Program-made: the position numbers and the translations under genes
Notes under the pieces: generated by a model
The model's database searches: none
Told to the model about the DNA's origin: nothing
What the model saw: only the letters and a program-made list of their open reading frames with translations
Source: Nematopogon swammerdamellus
Taxonomy: Eukaryota; Arthropoda; Insecta; Lepidoptera; Adelidae
Direction of reading: 5' to 3'
Length of the DNA stretch: 64,000 nt
Assembly (NCBI GenBank): GCA_946902875.1
Contig: OX336339.1
Location: forward strand, 1,482,397 to 1,546,396
In this document: in pieces, positions 55,651 to 64,000 of the stretch
How positions within the stretch are numbered: the stretch's first letter is position 1
Layout: each line of letters begins with the position of its first letter

Positions 55651-56181
55651 AAATTAAGATTAGAATTAAAATTTTTACAATTTTCACTTTATTTGACATC
55701 TGTTATTGTTATTGAATATTTATTCTGGCTAATAATTTAATACGTTTTTTTTTATCACCGAAGTTGTGTTATCTTCTGAATGTGTACCTAATTTAGTTGA
55801 TTGGCGATGACCTCTTGCTTGGACCACAACATGGAACCATAGAACTATAAACATATACTTACTTAAGTACCTCATTGTAATATTTTGACGAACCTATGTG
55901 TAACTTGTTACTTTAAGAGAGAATAAATAAATTGAATTCCTTACCTTTTCAAAATTTAAACCGACAAATTCCAAAACGCATCTACACAATGAAATCAATT
56001 TCGTTCACTCATTCACATCACTATGGTCACTGACGTTCGAATTCCGATTTTAAATGTGAGTTCATGACTCACGTGCTCTAGAACGCACTCACGACAAGTT
56101 TGAATTCGATTTGTTGCACTCCTGACTGACGACGCGAGTGTCTCTGGGCGCGAGCGGTTCGTTACTCACCCGCCCGCGCCG
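55651..56181. other. stretch 5' of the large RT ORF
   Basis: AT-rich to about 56050, then GC-rich (GGGCGCGAGCGGTTCG). No endonuclease domain is present, so the LINE that follows is 5'-truncated. Confidence 0.4.
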
Positions 56182-57735
56182 ATGCCTGTCCGTCTGTTCT
56201 GCGGACAGTACGCTTCGGATCCTGTGCGTACAATCGCCGCAAAATCGGAAGAACACCGCCGCCGTTTTGGCCAAGAGTTAAATACTTCCTTAGTAATGTC
56301 GCCATACATATCAGTATTGGTTAACCAAATGTTTGAAGAGGGTACCTATCCTAATGTACTAAAACAGACCCGTGTATGTCCCATTTATAAAGGAGCCGGC
56401 GAAAGAGCTGACCCAAATAACTATAGACCTATAAGTTTAGTGCCAGCACTATCTAAAATCATAGAATCTGTTATATCTGACTCTGTAATTAAGCATCTTG
56501 AGGATAATAAACTTCTTTCTCCCAACCAATACGCATACCGTAAAGATCACTCCACAAAATCAGCTGGCATGAAGCTGGTAGGAGAGATAATAAAAGGTAT
56601 AGACAAGAGGAACAAGGTTGCAGGTATATTCTGCGACTTGTCGAAAGCATTCGATGTCGTAGACCACAACCTCCTCTTGCACAAATTGGAAAAATATGGT
56701 GTAAGTGATAAACCACATGAATTGCTAAAGCCATTTTTAACAGATCGAAGACAGGTCACTGAGGTCACTTTAAAAGGAAACAAAAAAAGTTCCGAGCCAG
56801 GTAAAATTAAAATGGGTATTCCACAGGGTTCTGCATTAGGTAATACATTATTTTTAGTATTTATTAATGACTTAGCCTTGATTAAAATAGATGGTGTTTT
56901 AATACTTTTTGCCGATGACACTAGTATAATAGTCTTTGCTGAATCCATGCATGAACTGGAAATAAAATTAAATATAGTAGTAGGAAAAATATCGGAATGG
57001 TTTGCTGCGAACGGACTGATACTAAATACATCGAAGACCAACTATATGGTATTTTCCGGACGAAACTGTGGTCCCCGTGAGCTCTCTATTTCGAATTCAT
57101 CCGGCTCTATTGGCTCCCAGTCATGTATACGATTTTTAGGGTTCTATATTGACCCAACTCTAAGTTGGAAAAGTCACATAGACAAACTATGTGACAAGAT
57201 GGCTAGAGGTATTTACGCACTAAGAGAGTTACGCCGCTTGATCAGTCCGGAGGCTTTGAGACAGTCTTACTATGCGTACGTACACTCATTACTGTCGTAT
57301 GGTGTAATCCTGTGGGGTAACTCAACCGATGCTGAAAGAGTGCTAATACTGCAAAAACGAGCGATAAGGGTATTAGCCAGTGTACCGCGAACAACATCTT
57401 GTAGAGACTTTTTCAAATCCTTTGGTATATTAACGGTGTGCTCTCTATATATATATGAAGTAGTGGTATATGTACGCAAAAACATGAATTCTTTTGAGTC
57501 AAATGGCGCAAGTCATAATTATAACACACGTAACTCAGAGCGTTTAAAATCTGTTGCGCATAAATCGGCGATGGCTGAAAAAGACCCTGACGTGATTGGA
57601 CCCAAATTGTACGAAAATGTTCCTGATACAATAAAATCAATAAATAGTGACAATGTGTTCCAGAGTCAGCTGAAAATATTTCTCTTAGACAATCCATTTT
57701 ATAAGTTAAGTGAATTTTTTTCATACTGTAAATAA
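56182..57735 (+). CDS. non-LTR retrotransposon reverse transcriptase (jockey/CR1-type), 517 codons
   Basis: RNA-directed DNA polymerase of a LINE. RT motifs in order: TRVCPIYKGAG and NNYRPISLVPALSKIIE (about 65-95), LSPNQYAYRKDHST (about 115-128), IFCDLSKAFDVVDHNLL (about 150-166), GIPQGSALGNTLFLVFINDL (about 213-232), the catalytic FADDTS (about 243-248), NTSKTNYMVFSG (about 283-294) and LGFYIDPTLSW (about 320-330), then an RT C-terminal tail. The frame is uninterrupted and the FADD aspartates are present, so the insertion is young. The endonuclease and ORF1 are missing. The first 35 or so codons do not look like RT and may be flanking DNA read in frame. The start ATG is therefore only formal. 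Confidence 0.88.
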   Translation: MPVRLFCGQYASDPVRTIAAKSEEHRRRFGQELNTSLVMSPYISVLVNQMFEEGTYPNVLKQTRVCPIYKGAGERADPNNYRPISLVPALSKIIESVISDSVIKHLEDNKLLSPNQYAYRKDHSTKSAGMKLVGEIIKGIDKRNKVAGIFCDLSKAFDVVDHNLLLHKLEKYGVSDKPHELLKPFLTDRRQVTEVTLKGNKKSSEPGKIKMGIPQGSALGNTLFLVFINDLALIKIDGVLILFADDTSIIVFAESMHELEIKLNIVVGKISEWFAANGLILNTSKTNYMVFSGRNCGPRELSISNSSGSIGSQSCIRFLGFYIDPTLSWKSHIDKLCDKMARGIYALRELRRLISPEALRQSYYAYVHSLLSYGVILWGNSTDAERVLILQKRAIRVLASVPRTTSCRDFFKSFGILTVCSLYIYEVVVYVRKNMNSFESNGASHNYNTRNSERLKSVAHKSAMAEKDPDVIGPKLYENVPDTIKSINSDNVFQSQLKIFLLDNPFYKLSEFFSYCK

Positions 57736-58115
57736 AAATTCTGCTGACTTTGATAATTCAAATTGTTTATATGCATAAACACAAATTTTATTAATAACTT
57801 GACTGAACCCTATGTTCTTTGTTTTGTATTTTATTATCTTTTTTAATGAGTATATTTTTGACTTAGTATTTTTAATTTTTTGCTTAGATATAGTATGTTA
57901 TATTTAACATAATGAAAACTTAGTATGTAAGCTATATTTAAAAAAAGCTCTGTAAGGTTTCTTACCCGATTCTTCCTTATAGATTGCACTACTGAACGGG
58001 ACATCATAAAAAATGATGACGAACCATACTGAATATGCATATGTCTCAATGTAATATTGTTATTGTTGTGTGTTCTTTATGGCGAAATAAATATCTGAAT
58101 CTGAATCTGAATCTG
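57736..58115 (+). mobile_element. 3' UTR and tail of the LINE
   Basis: TTACCCGATTCTTCCTTATAG-type sequence followed by AATATCTGAATCTGAATCTG, a hexamer tail typical of non-poly-A LINEs. Sequence before the tail recurs at 43290-43410. Confidence 0.7.
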
Positions 58116-58138
58116 TAAGCGGGAGGCATTTTGACTTA

Positions 58139-58813
58139 TACAGGGTGTTTCATGATAGGCTTGAGAAACTTCGTAACTTCGAAATAGAAAGTACTCATGA
58201 TTAGAAGAAAAAAATCCTTATCACTCAAATCGAAATTCCGTATTTTTTTTATACAAAATTTTAAAATTGTAATAAAAACCATCTATCCAGGACAGTGAGT
58301 ATGGGGAGATTAGAAAACAGTGCTGTCTAGGTCTAGGGAGTGTAATGAAATGACCTAGTCCAGTCACCTTTTTCTTTTGATGTAATTAAAATTAAATGTT
58401 TGGATGTAGTTCAATTCTACTAGCTAAGCTAGCTACGTTAGTTATTTTTAATTTAGTAAAGGCGGACGTTAACCGTTCACCAAAGCTCGATGAAATTATT
58501 ATTATTATGTGGATAGTCACTAAATGATTGTAAAAATGACTATGAAAAAAAAAGCCCTGCGAATTTTCTTACCGGTTCTTCTTCGTGGGTGTAATCGAAT
58601 CGGATAGAACAAATTGTAACAAATTCGAGTACAGTCATGCTGTCTAATGAATGCTTAATAAACAATATACAACAACAATATACAACAAACGATTTCACCA
58701 AAAAGTATTATAAAATGACCTAATCCTGGTAAAAGTTTGAGAGCTTTTTGTCTTCAAATATGGACCCCTTTAGAACCCTGACCTTACCACAAAATATCCT
58801 GAAACAACCTGTA
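58139..58813. mobile_element. TACAGGGTGTTTC-ended element with nested LINE end
   Basis: TACAGGGTGTTTCATGATAG against GATATTTTGTGG-side complement TACAGGTTGTTTCAGGATA. A LINE 3' end (GTTCTTCTTCGTGGGTGTAA) lies at 58550-58680. Confidence 0.55.
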
Positions 58814-59124
58814 CATTACTAACATAAGGGCATGCCCATACGATGGTAATACGAACTCAGTAAAGTGTTGGTCAAAATTATGTTTATAAAATAATTATTC
58901 ACACAATCTAGTCATCAACAAATTTTCCAGATAAAAATAGTGGAAATATAAAATAATGGCACTAATTCCGACAGGAACAAGACGCGTTGGGCTGTCTTCG
59001 AGGGTATAATGTAGCGTCAATGTAGCGTACCACATATGTAAAGCCAAGCCAACTATGTAGGATTAAAACAAAACATTTTAAAACCCCATCCTAGCCAAAA
59101 TTTTGCGCGGCTCCCCCTGCCCCA
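58814..59124. other. unassigned stretch
   Basis: GTATAATGTAGCGTCAATGTAGCG is the only local repeat. No gene. Confidence 0.3.
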
Positions 59125-59572
59125 GGAAAAAACCGGTCAAGTGCGAGTCGGACTCGCGCAGGGTTCCGTACCATCACGCAATTGTCCAGTTGTTATTATT
59201 TGACCTGTGACAGACAGACAGACAGACGGCGCGTAGGTTTATTAATAGGGTCCTGTATGGATATGTAACCCTTAAGACGCATGGGTCTTCGTGCCTTACT
59301 TGCTGTTTTATAGTTTATCTTGTCCGAATACTTTGCTAAACGTCGTACATCGGTGTTGTGCTTGTAATTTACAAGAGTAGGTCCGAATACTTTGCTAAAC
59401 GTCGTACATCGGTGTTGTGCTTGTAATTTGCAAGAGTAGGTACCTGCAGCACAACTCCGATTACTCTGCTTACTCCGATTGTCGGGATACGGCGTGTGGT
59501 ATGTTTGTATGTATGTGTGTATGTATGTATGTATGTATGTGTATGTGTATGTATGTATGTATGTATGTATGT
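59125..59572 (+). repeat. family 4 tip, SINE family 2 and GTAT microsatellite
   Basis: AAACCGGTCAAGTGCGAGTC piece to 59275; then a family 2 body whose GTCCGAATACTTTGCTAAAC segment is doubled (about 63 bp apart); then TATG/GTAT repeats to 59572. Confidence 0.65.
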
Positions 59573-60222
59573 AAAAATAAATGAATATTACAAAGTTCTA
59601 ATAAAGCATTTGCAATTTAGACTGTATGACTAAGCAAGCGCGCAGCAAGATAGGACTCATCCATCACATCACGCAGTAGGAAGGAGGAAGTACTGTAGGC
59701 ATAGTAAAAAAGAGTATAACATTAATTAAATTAAAAAACTCAGTCAAGCGCTGAGTTTTACTCGCGCACGGAGGTTTCCGTAGATCCGCTATACCATAAC
59801 TGTCAAAAAAACATAATATCCATCATCTTTTGTCTATCTGCCACGCAAAGCACCCAAAAATCAGGAATATAAAAAATAAATAAATATCTACTGAAAAGAT
59901 TAAACAAAACAATTATTGTTCTTCTTATTTTCACGTTCAGTTCTTTTTTCTGGTCTGAGTCTGTCTTCGAGCTTACTTAACTATTAAACTCATTGAAAAA
60001 TCCGTCCCCTAATGCCTGAAACCAAATCCTAGCTCTACAAGGTTGCTTGCTTCAAAATACTATGACGAACAATACTGAATATGTATTAAGAAATTAGTGA
60101 ATATGAATGAAGAGAGGACACATTCGCTAATTTTGCTATTGACATAGTTATTAAATATGACATTAATTAAACATTCGCTTATGCAAATACATGCATAGTA
60201 GACACGGTAAGCAATGCCATCA
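59573..60222. other. AT-rich stretch before a Helitron
   Basis: AACTCAGTCAAGCGCTGAGTTTTACTC hints at a worn family 4 end near 59738. Otherwise unassigned. Confidence 0.3.
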
Positions 60223-60999
60223 TCAATACTAATAATAAATCTGTAAGGGATGGTCATGGAGTAGGTTACTTTGTTTTCAATACTAATAATAAATCTGTAA
60301 GGGATGGTCACGGAGTAAGTTACTTTATTTTCAATACTAATAATAAATCTGTAAAGGATGGTCATGGAGTAAGTTACTTGGATTTTCAATACTAATAATA
60401 AATCTGTAAGGGATGGTCACGGAGTAAGTTACTTTGTTTTCAAAACTAATAATAAATCTGTAAGGGATGGTCATGGAGTAAGTTACTTGGTTTTTCAATA
60501 CTAATAATAAATCTGTAAGGGATGGTCACGGAGTAAGTTACTTTGTTTTCAATACTAATAATAAATCTGTAAGGGATGGTCATGGAGTAAGTTACTTTGT
60601 TTTTCAATACTAATAATAAATCTGTAAGGGATGGTCATAGAGTAATTTACTTTGTTTTATGAGATATTGCGTTTGTAGACTCTATGTATGATACTAATAC
60701 TAAATTGACGATTTTTATAAATATTTTCTGTATGTATGTTCCTCCATAACTATTAAACCCATCATCCGAATTCGATGAAACTTAGTACAAGCATAGTTAA
60801 CTATACGTGACACAGGATAGGCTAAATAAAATTAAGTTACGGTCACGCTAAAATGTGGCTCTCATACAAAGTCCAATGTTCCGCGCACCGAAATAAAGGT
60901 AACGCAGGAACCCAGCTCTGCCTCATTTCTTAGTTACTTGCTTACTTTCTTCTTTTTAAATACGAATTTCACGCGAGCGAAGCCGCGGGCATAAACTAG
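60223..60999 (+). mobile_element. non-autonomous Helitron with eight tandem 5' ends
   Basis: TCAATACTAATAATAAATCT starts at 60223, 60277, 60331, 60386, 60440, 60495, 60549 and 60604 (54-55 bp apart). The last runs on to a single 3' end ATAAACTAG|T. Host A before and T after fit Helitron insertion. Confidence 0.82.
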
Positions 61000-61490
61000 T
61001 GAAATAATAAAGCTTATGAAACAAGTTGATCAATTTATCCAACCCTGACCCAGATGCGAATCTGGCCCTGTACCGGATCGTACTGCGTTATATTATAAGG
61101 TAGAGACTCTCCTTCGAAAAAAATTATAATGTAGTTATGTTTACCTATGATTGCGCAAAAATGGGGGTAAAATTTAAACCCAGCTAGAAATAAAAACATA
61201 ATTTTTATATTTATTACATGACACATTTTATATTATTTACTTTAAGATTTTTTACAAAGTACCTAACAAGCATTACATTTAATCTACTTATTTAAAGGTA
61301 AATACAATCCCTGTCACACGAAAACGTTTGAAACATAAATTAATTAAGTCTCCCTAAAGCTTGAAATAAAAGTAAAATTACTAATAAAAAAAACCGACAA
61401 GTCTTAATAAATTTTTATGTTACGTACCGAATTTCATGGTTTTTAATTTAATTTAATTGAACCATTGACATTATTTGCACATACAATTTC
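61000..61490. other. AT-rich unassigned stretch
   Basis: No repeat family or gene recognised. Confidence 0.3.
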
Positions 61491-61660
61491 GTTACGTCCC
61501 GGGAAACTATAAACATTCCAAGTTTAAAGAACCGTCGCTGTAACAGACAGACGGACGGACGGACGAACGGACGGACAGACGGACGGACGGACGGACGGGC
61601 AGACAGTCACCTGGCCGAATTTTTAAGTCAGCGTCGCTGCTATGGAGCCCTAAAAAGCAC
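61491..61660. repeat. GGAC microsatellite in a family 4-like remnant
   Basis: GACAGACGGACGGACGGACG units at 61548-61610, then GCTATGGAGCCCTAAAAA. Confidence 0.7.
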
Positions 61661-61690
61661 AGTTAGTTTACTTTACTTTCAAGTGTCCTA

Positions 61691-62016
61691 TACAACGTGT
61701 CCCAAAACTCAACGTCAATCGGGAACCAGTGAGTAGGCCCGTTTATGACTACCTAGGGAAAAATAAGAAAAAAAATCTGAGTCATTAATTTTTTAGAAAA
61801 AAATTGAACCGAATATTTTTTTTGGTAAAACTACAGAAAATTTGTAGTCGTAGTACCTAAAATGTTGTACGAGATGTCAATTTTCAACGTTTTTCAACAA
61901 ATACTCATAACATAAAAAGCAAATTACTCCGATTTTTTTCTTATTTTTCCCTGGGTAGTCATAAACAGGCCTACTCCCTGGTTCCCTCTTGACGTTGAGT
62001 TTTGGGACACTTTGTA
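61691..62016. mobile_element. TIR element with about 85-bp inverted ends
   Basis: TACAACGTGTCCCAAAACTC pairs with GAGTTTTGGGACACTTTGTA; pairing continues through GACTACCTAGGGAAAAATAA. No ORF. It abuts the next element at a shared TA. Confidence 0.8.
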
Positions 62017-62502
62017 TACAGGGTGTTGTACCGTCCAGTACATTAATTTCGCCAATGCATTCCACACGTTTTTCCGAAAGAAAAAAGTAAATTAAGTTTC
62101 TCCCTAAAGTGTCTAGTACTGGAGATATAATTTTTTGAAATTTATGTTTTCGCGTAATAATTTGTACGTGTAATAATTGCAAGTGTAATAATTTGACGCG
62201 CGCGGGTGAGGGTGCTGGCGCGGGAACGGTCGGGGTCGAAAAACTCACGCCGCCGCGCAGCCGCAGCGCATCTCCTCTCTCCGCGCACTCGTCCCTGCTC
62301 GCTCACTCCTCACCGCGCGCCTTTCATTCCCACGTTCGTGTGGAACATTAGATCCTTTTTACACTAAATTAATCAATTAGTATGAAAACTGTAACTTTTT
62401 ATTTAAAGGGAATTCAGAAAAAAGTTATTTAACTTTTTTGTTACTATATTTATCCCAATAATCATTTCCTAAATTTTATGTAGTGGCCGTTACAACAAAA
62501 GG
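62017..62502 (-). mobile_element. TACAGG-ended non-autonomous element, full length
   Basis: TACAGGGTGTTGTACCGTCC at one end and GGCCGTTACAAC at the other. Reverse counterpart of 12764-13206, including CTCCGCGCACTCGTCCCTGC. Confidence 0.65.
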
Positions 62503-62884
62503 TGCTCCACCTTTGATATTTATTACTTAGAATGAATAAATACAACAATATTCTTCCTAAATGAAAATTAAAACAAAAAAGAAATACACAGGTGTGCTTG
62601 CTACTCGCATGTTTTTTCTGTCGCTGCGCGATGTCGCGCGCGCAGGACAAAGTGTTTGATAAACAACAAAGGCATTGTACTACCGGCGACTATGATTCGA
62701 CCAGATAAAGTGGAACGCCAACTGTTGATCCAAGCATGACGAATACTACGCCGCGCGCGCCGCCCCGGGAGCAATGACGTAAAAGCTCTTTGCCCGGGAG
62801 AGTGATACAAATGTTGATTGGTGGTGTAGTTAAATAGATACAATTATTTTGTTGTTGTTGAGCATTTTGATTGATTCTTTTTTT
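62503..62884. other. unassigned stretch
   Basis: GC-rich patches (GATGTCGCGCGCGCAGG, CGCCGCGCGCGCCGCCCCGG). No gene or known repeat seen. Confidence 0.3.
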
Positions 62885-63070
62885 TTTTATGAAAACTGAC
62901 TCGGTTGGCTACCTCACCTACAACATCCGTGATGTCAGCCCATAACACCGGGTGAACTCGGTGCCGTGTCAGTGCTTCCCTTCATTTCATGTCGGCTACA
63001 CTGAACTGGACGAAAAATACGAACTATTTACATAGCCGTTTCGACCGACGACGTTTCATTCAGTGCGGTC
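62885..63070 (-). repeat. SINE family 1, 3' part
   Basis: Poly-T, GGCTACCTCACCTACAACAT, then to TTTCATTCAGTGCGG. The head is missing. Confidence 0.65.
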
Positions 63071-63132
63071 ATTCTTATAGCAGTAAGACGGTGGCAGTTG
63101 AACTCATCACAATTTGTTCTATTTTTTTTTTT

Positions 63133-63425
63133 TTATTTAAAGCGGGACATCTGACGATGCCCATGGACATTCGGTCGTATGCAGGGGTTGCGAATGCCAT
63201 GCCGGCCTGACAGGTGTCCATTCACGCACCTCTTGAAGGACCCGAGATTGTACTTGGGGGGGAAATATATGGGCAGTGAGAGCGTTCCATAGTTTACCGG
63301 TTCTGTAGAGAAAAAATCTGCATAACCGATTGGTACGCATCCGCGGTAAGTGCAGCGTGTAGGGACGCAATCCCAGCCCAGTGCGCGTGGTGCGGAGGTG
63401 GAAAGGGAACGGCGGGATCGCGTTA
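63133..63425 (-). mobile_element. LINE RT C-terminal fragment
   Basis: SRRSLSTSAPRALGWDCV, then LCRFFLYRTGKLWNAL and GIRNPCIRPNVHGHR across two frames. Same family as 3500-4180. Confidence 0.62.
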
Positions 63426-63904
63426 ATCTATCCGGTTCGATATATATTTTGACTTCGCCATAGTTGCGTAAAAATATGTAGGTAGGTCTGTGCATCAATC
63501 ATTTTATAATCTGTGATTATTCACTATCTAATATTTCATTAAAATGTTGGGAAACTGACTTGCCTACAGAACGCATTGGGAAATATATGTGTGTCCTGTG
63601 AAAACGGATACATCTCGAAAAAGTCAATTTTAGAGGAGAACTAAATTATAGTTGGCACAAAAGTTTGCATTTATATCGGCAATTTATGTATGCGGACACC
63701 GAATACATAAATTGGAAATGCTCGTATAGGTATTTAGGAGTAGGCGGGTCATTCAGTAGGTATGCACTAAGTACAAGAGAGAGAGAGGACATGGGAATTC
63801 CTGCGACGACGAATGTTGAGCCACTGAACTAGCCTTCAGTGGAATTCGAAAATTTGATCATATTTCCGCAGACCGAAAATGTGTCGGGTACACTTGTTTT
63901 TTTT
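63426..63904. other. unassigned stretch
   Basis: AT-rich, no gene or repeat recognised apart from a GAGAGAGAGAGG run at about 63777. Confidence 0.3.
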
Positions 63905-64000
63905 ATGTAATCCGGTATGAATGACTGAGTGGGAGGGGCCAAAGCGCATGCTCCGACCAGCCAATATCACCTCCGAGAAGGTAGGTGCCATACCGGAGAC
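63905..64000 (-). repeat. SINE family 3, cut by the window end
   Basis: TGTAATCCGGTATGAATGAC to GGTAGGTGCCATACCGGAGA, continuing beyond the window. Confidence 0.6.

Noticed and set aside
56089..57041. Genes on the minus strand opposite the RT
   Set aside because: Shadow frames of the RT ORF without motifs of their own.
60223..60655. CRISPR-like array of eight regular repeats
   Set aside because: Unit is contiguous at 54-55 bp without unique spacers, and it is the 5' end of a Helitron. The genome is eukaryotic.

Overview
The window looks like arthropod, most probably lepidopteran (moth or butterfly), nuclear DNA. It is intron-rich and AT-rich, and it is packed with tRNA-headed SINEs, short non-autonomous Helitrons, MITEs and 5'-truncated non-LTR retrotransposons of kinds common in Lepidoptera. 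I see no bacterial, plasmid, CRISPR or viral module. The species assignment is inference from repeat content and gene structure.

The host content is one tandem gene pair on the minus strand. Both genes encode neutral ceramidase, the enzyme that hydrolyses ceramide to sphingosine plus a fatty acid. Copy B is complete: 13 exons from the ATG at 36697 to the stop at 14861, joining to 700 codons with canonical splice sites throughout. Copy A starts at 6981 (or 6966) and shows exons 1-8 (441 codons) before it leaves the window at position 1. Exons 1-8 of the two copies keep the same order and phases and the same or nearly the same lengths, so they arose by head-to-tail duplication. Both keep the THTH zinc motif, the second zinc histidine and the serine of the GD(V/I)SPN amidase motif. 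About 7.9 kb of repeats separate them.

The most unusual local feature is exon duplication inside these genes. Exon 11 of copy B is present three times at an exact 330-bp spacing, embedded in a CCATT/CCGTT pentamer satellite. Only the copy nearest exon 10 (17093-17260) has a good acceptor, a good donor and an intact frame. The middle copy has a broken donor and the distal copy a 2-nt frameshift. Copy A has a decayed second exon 5 (3071-3239) just downstream of the real one.

Layout: 1-7.0 kb, ceramidase A 3'-truncated by the window edge; 7.0-14.9 kb, intergenic repeats (SINEs, an RT fragment at 9 kb, a minisatellite at 11.7-12.2 kb, TIR elements); 14.9-36.7 kb, ceramidase B with repeat-filled introns (RT remnants at 20.7-22.3 kb, a mariner fragment at 28.3 kb, a complete small Helitron at 33.8 kb); 36.7-64 kb, no host gene recognised, only layers of MITEs, SINEs, Helitrons, satellites and one large non-LTR reverse transcriptase ORF (56182-57735).

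I found no convincing undescribed gene system. The best leads are the exon triplication and its decay, a duplicated splice acceptor in exon 8 of copy B, a 7-codon upstream ORF whose stop overlaps the copy B start codon, two near-perfect hairpins, a Helitron with eight tandem 5' ends, and SINE families that share interchangeable heads and bodies.
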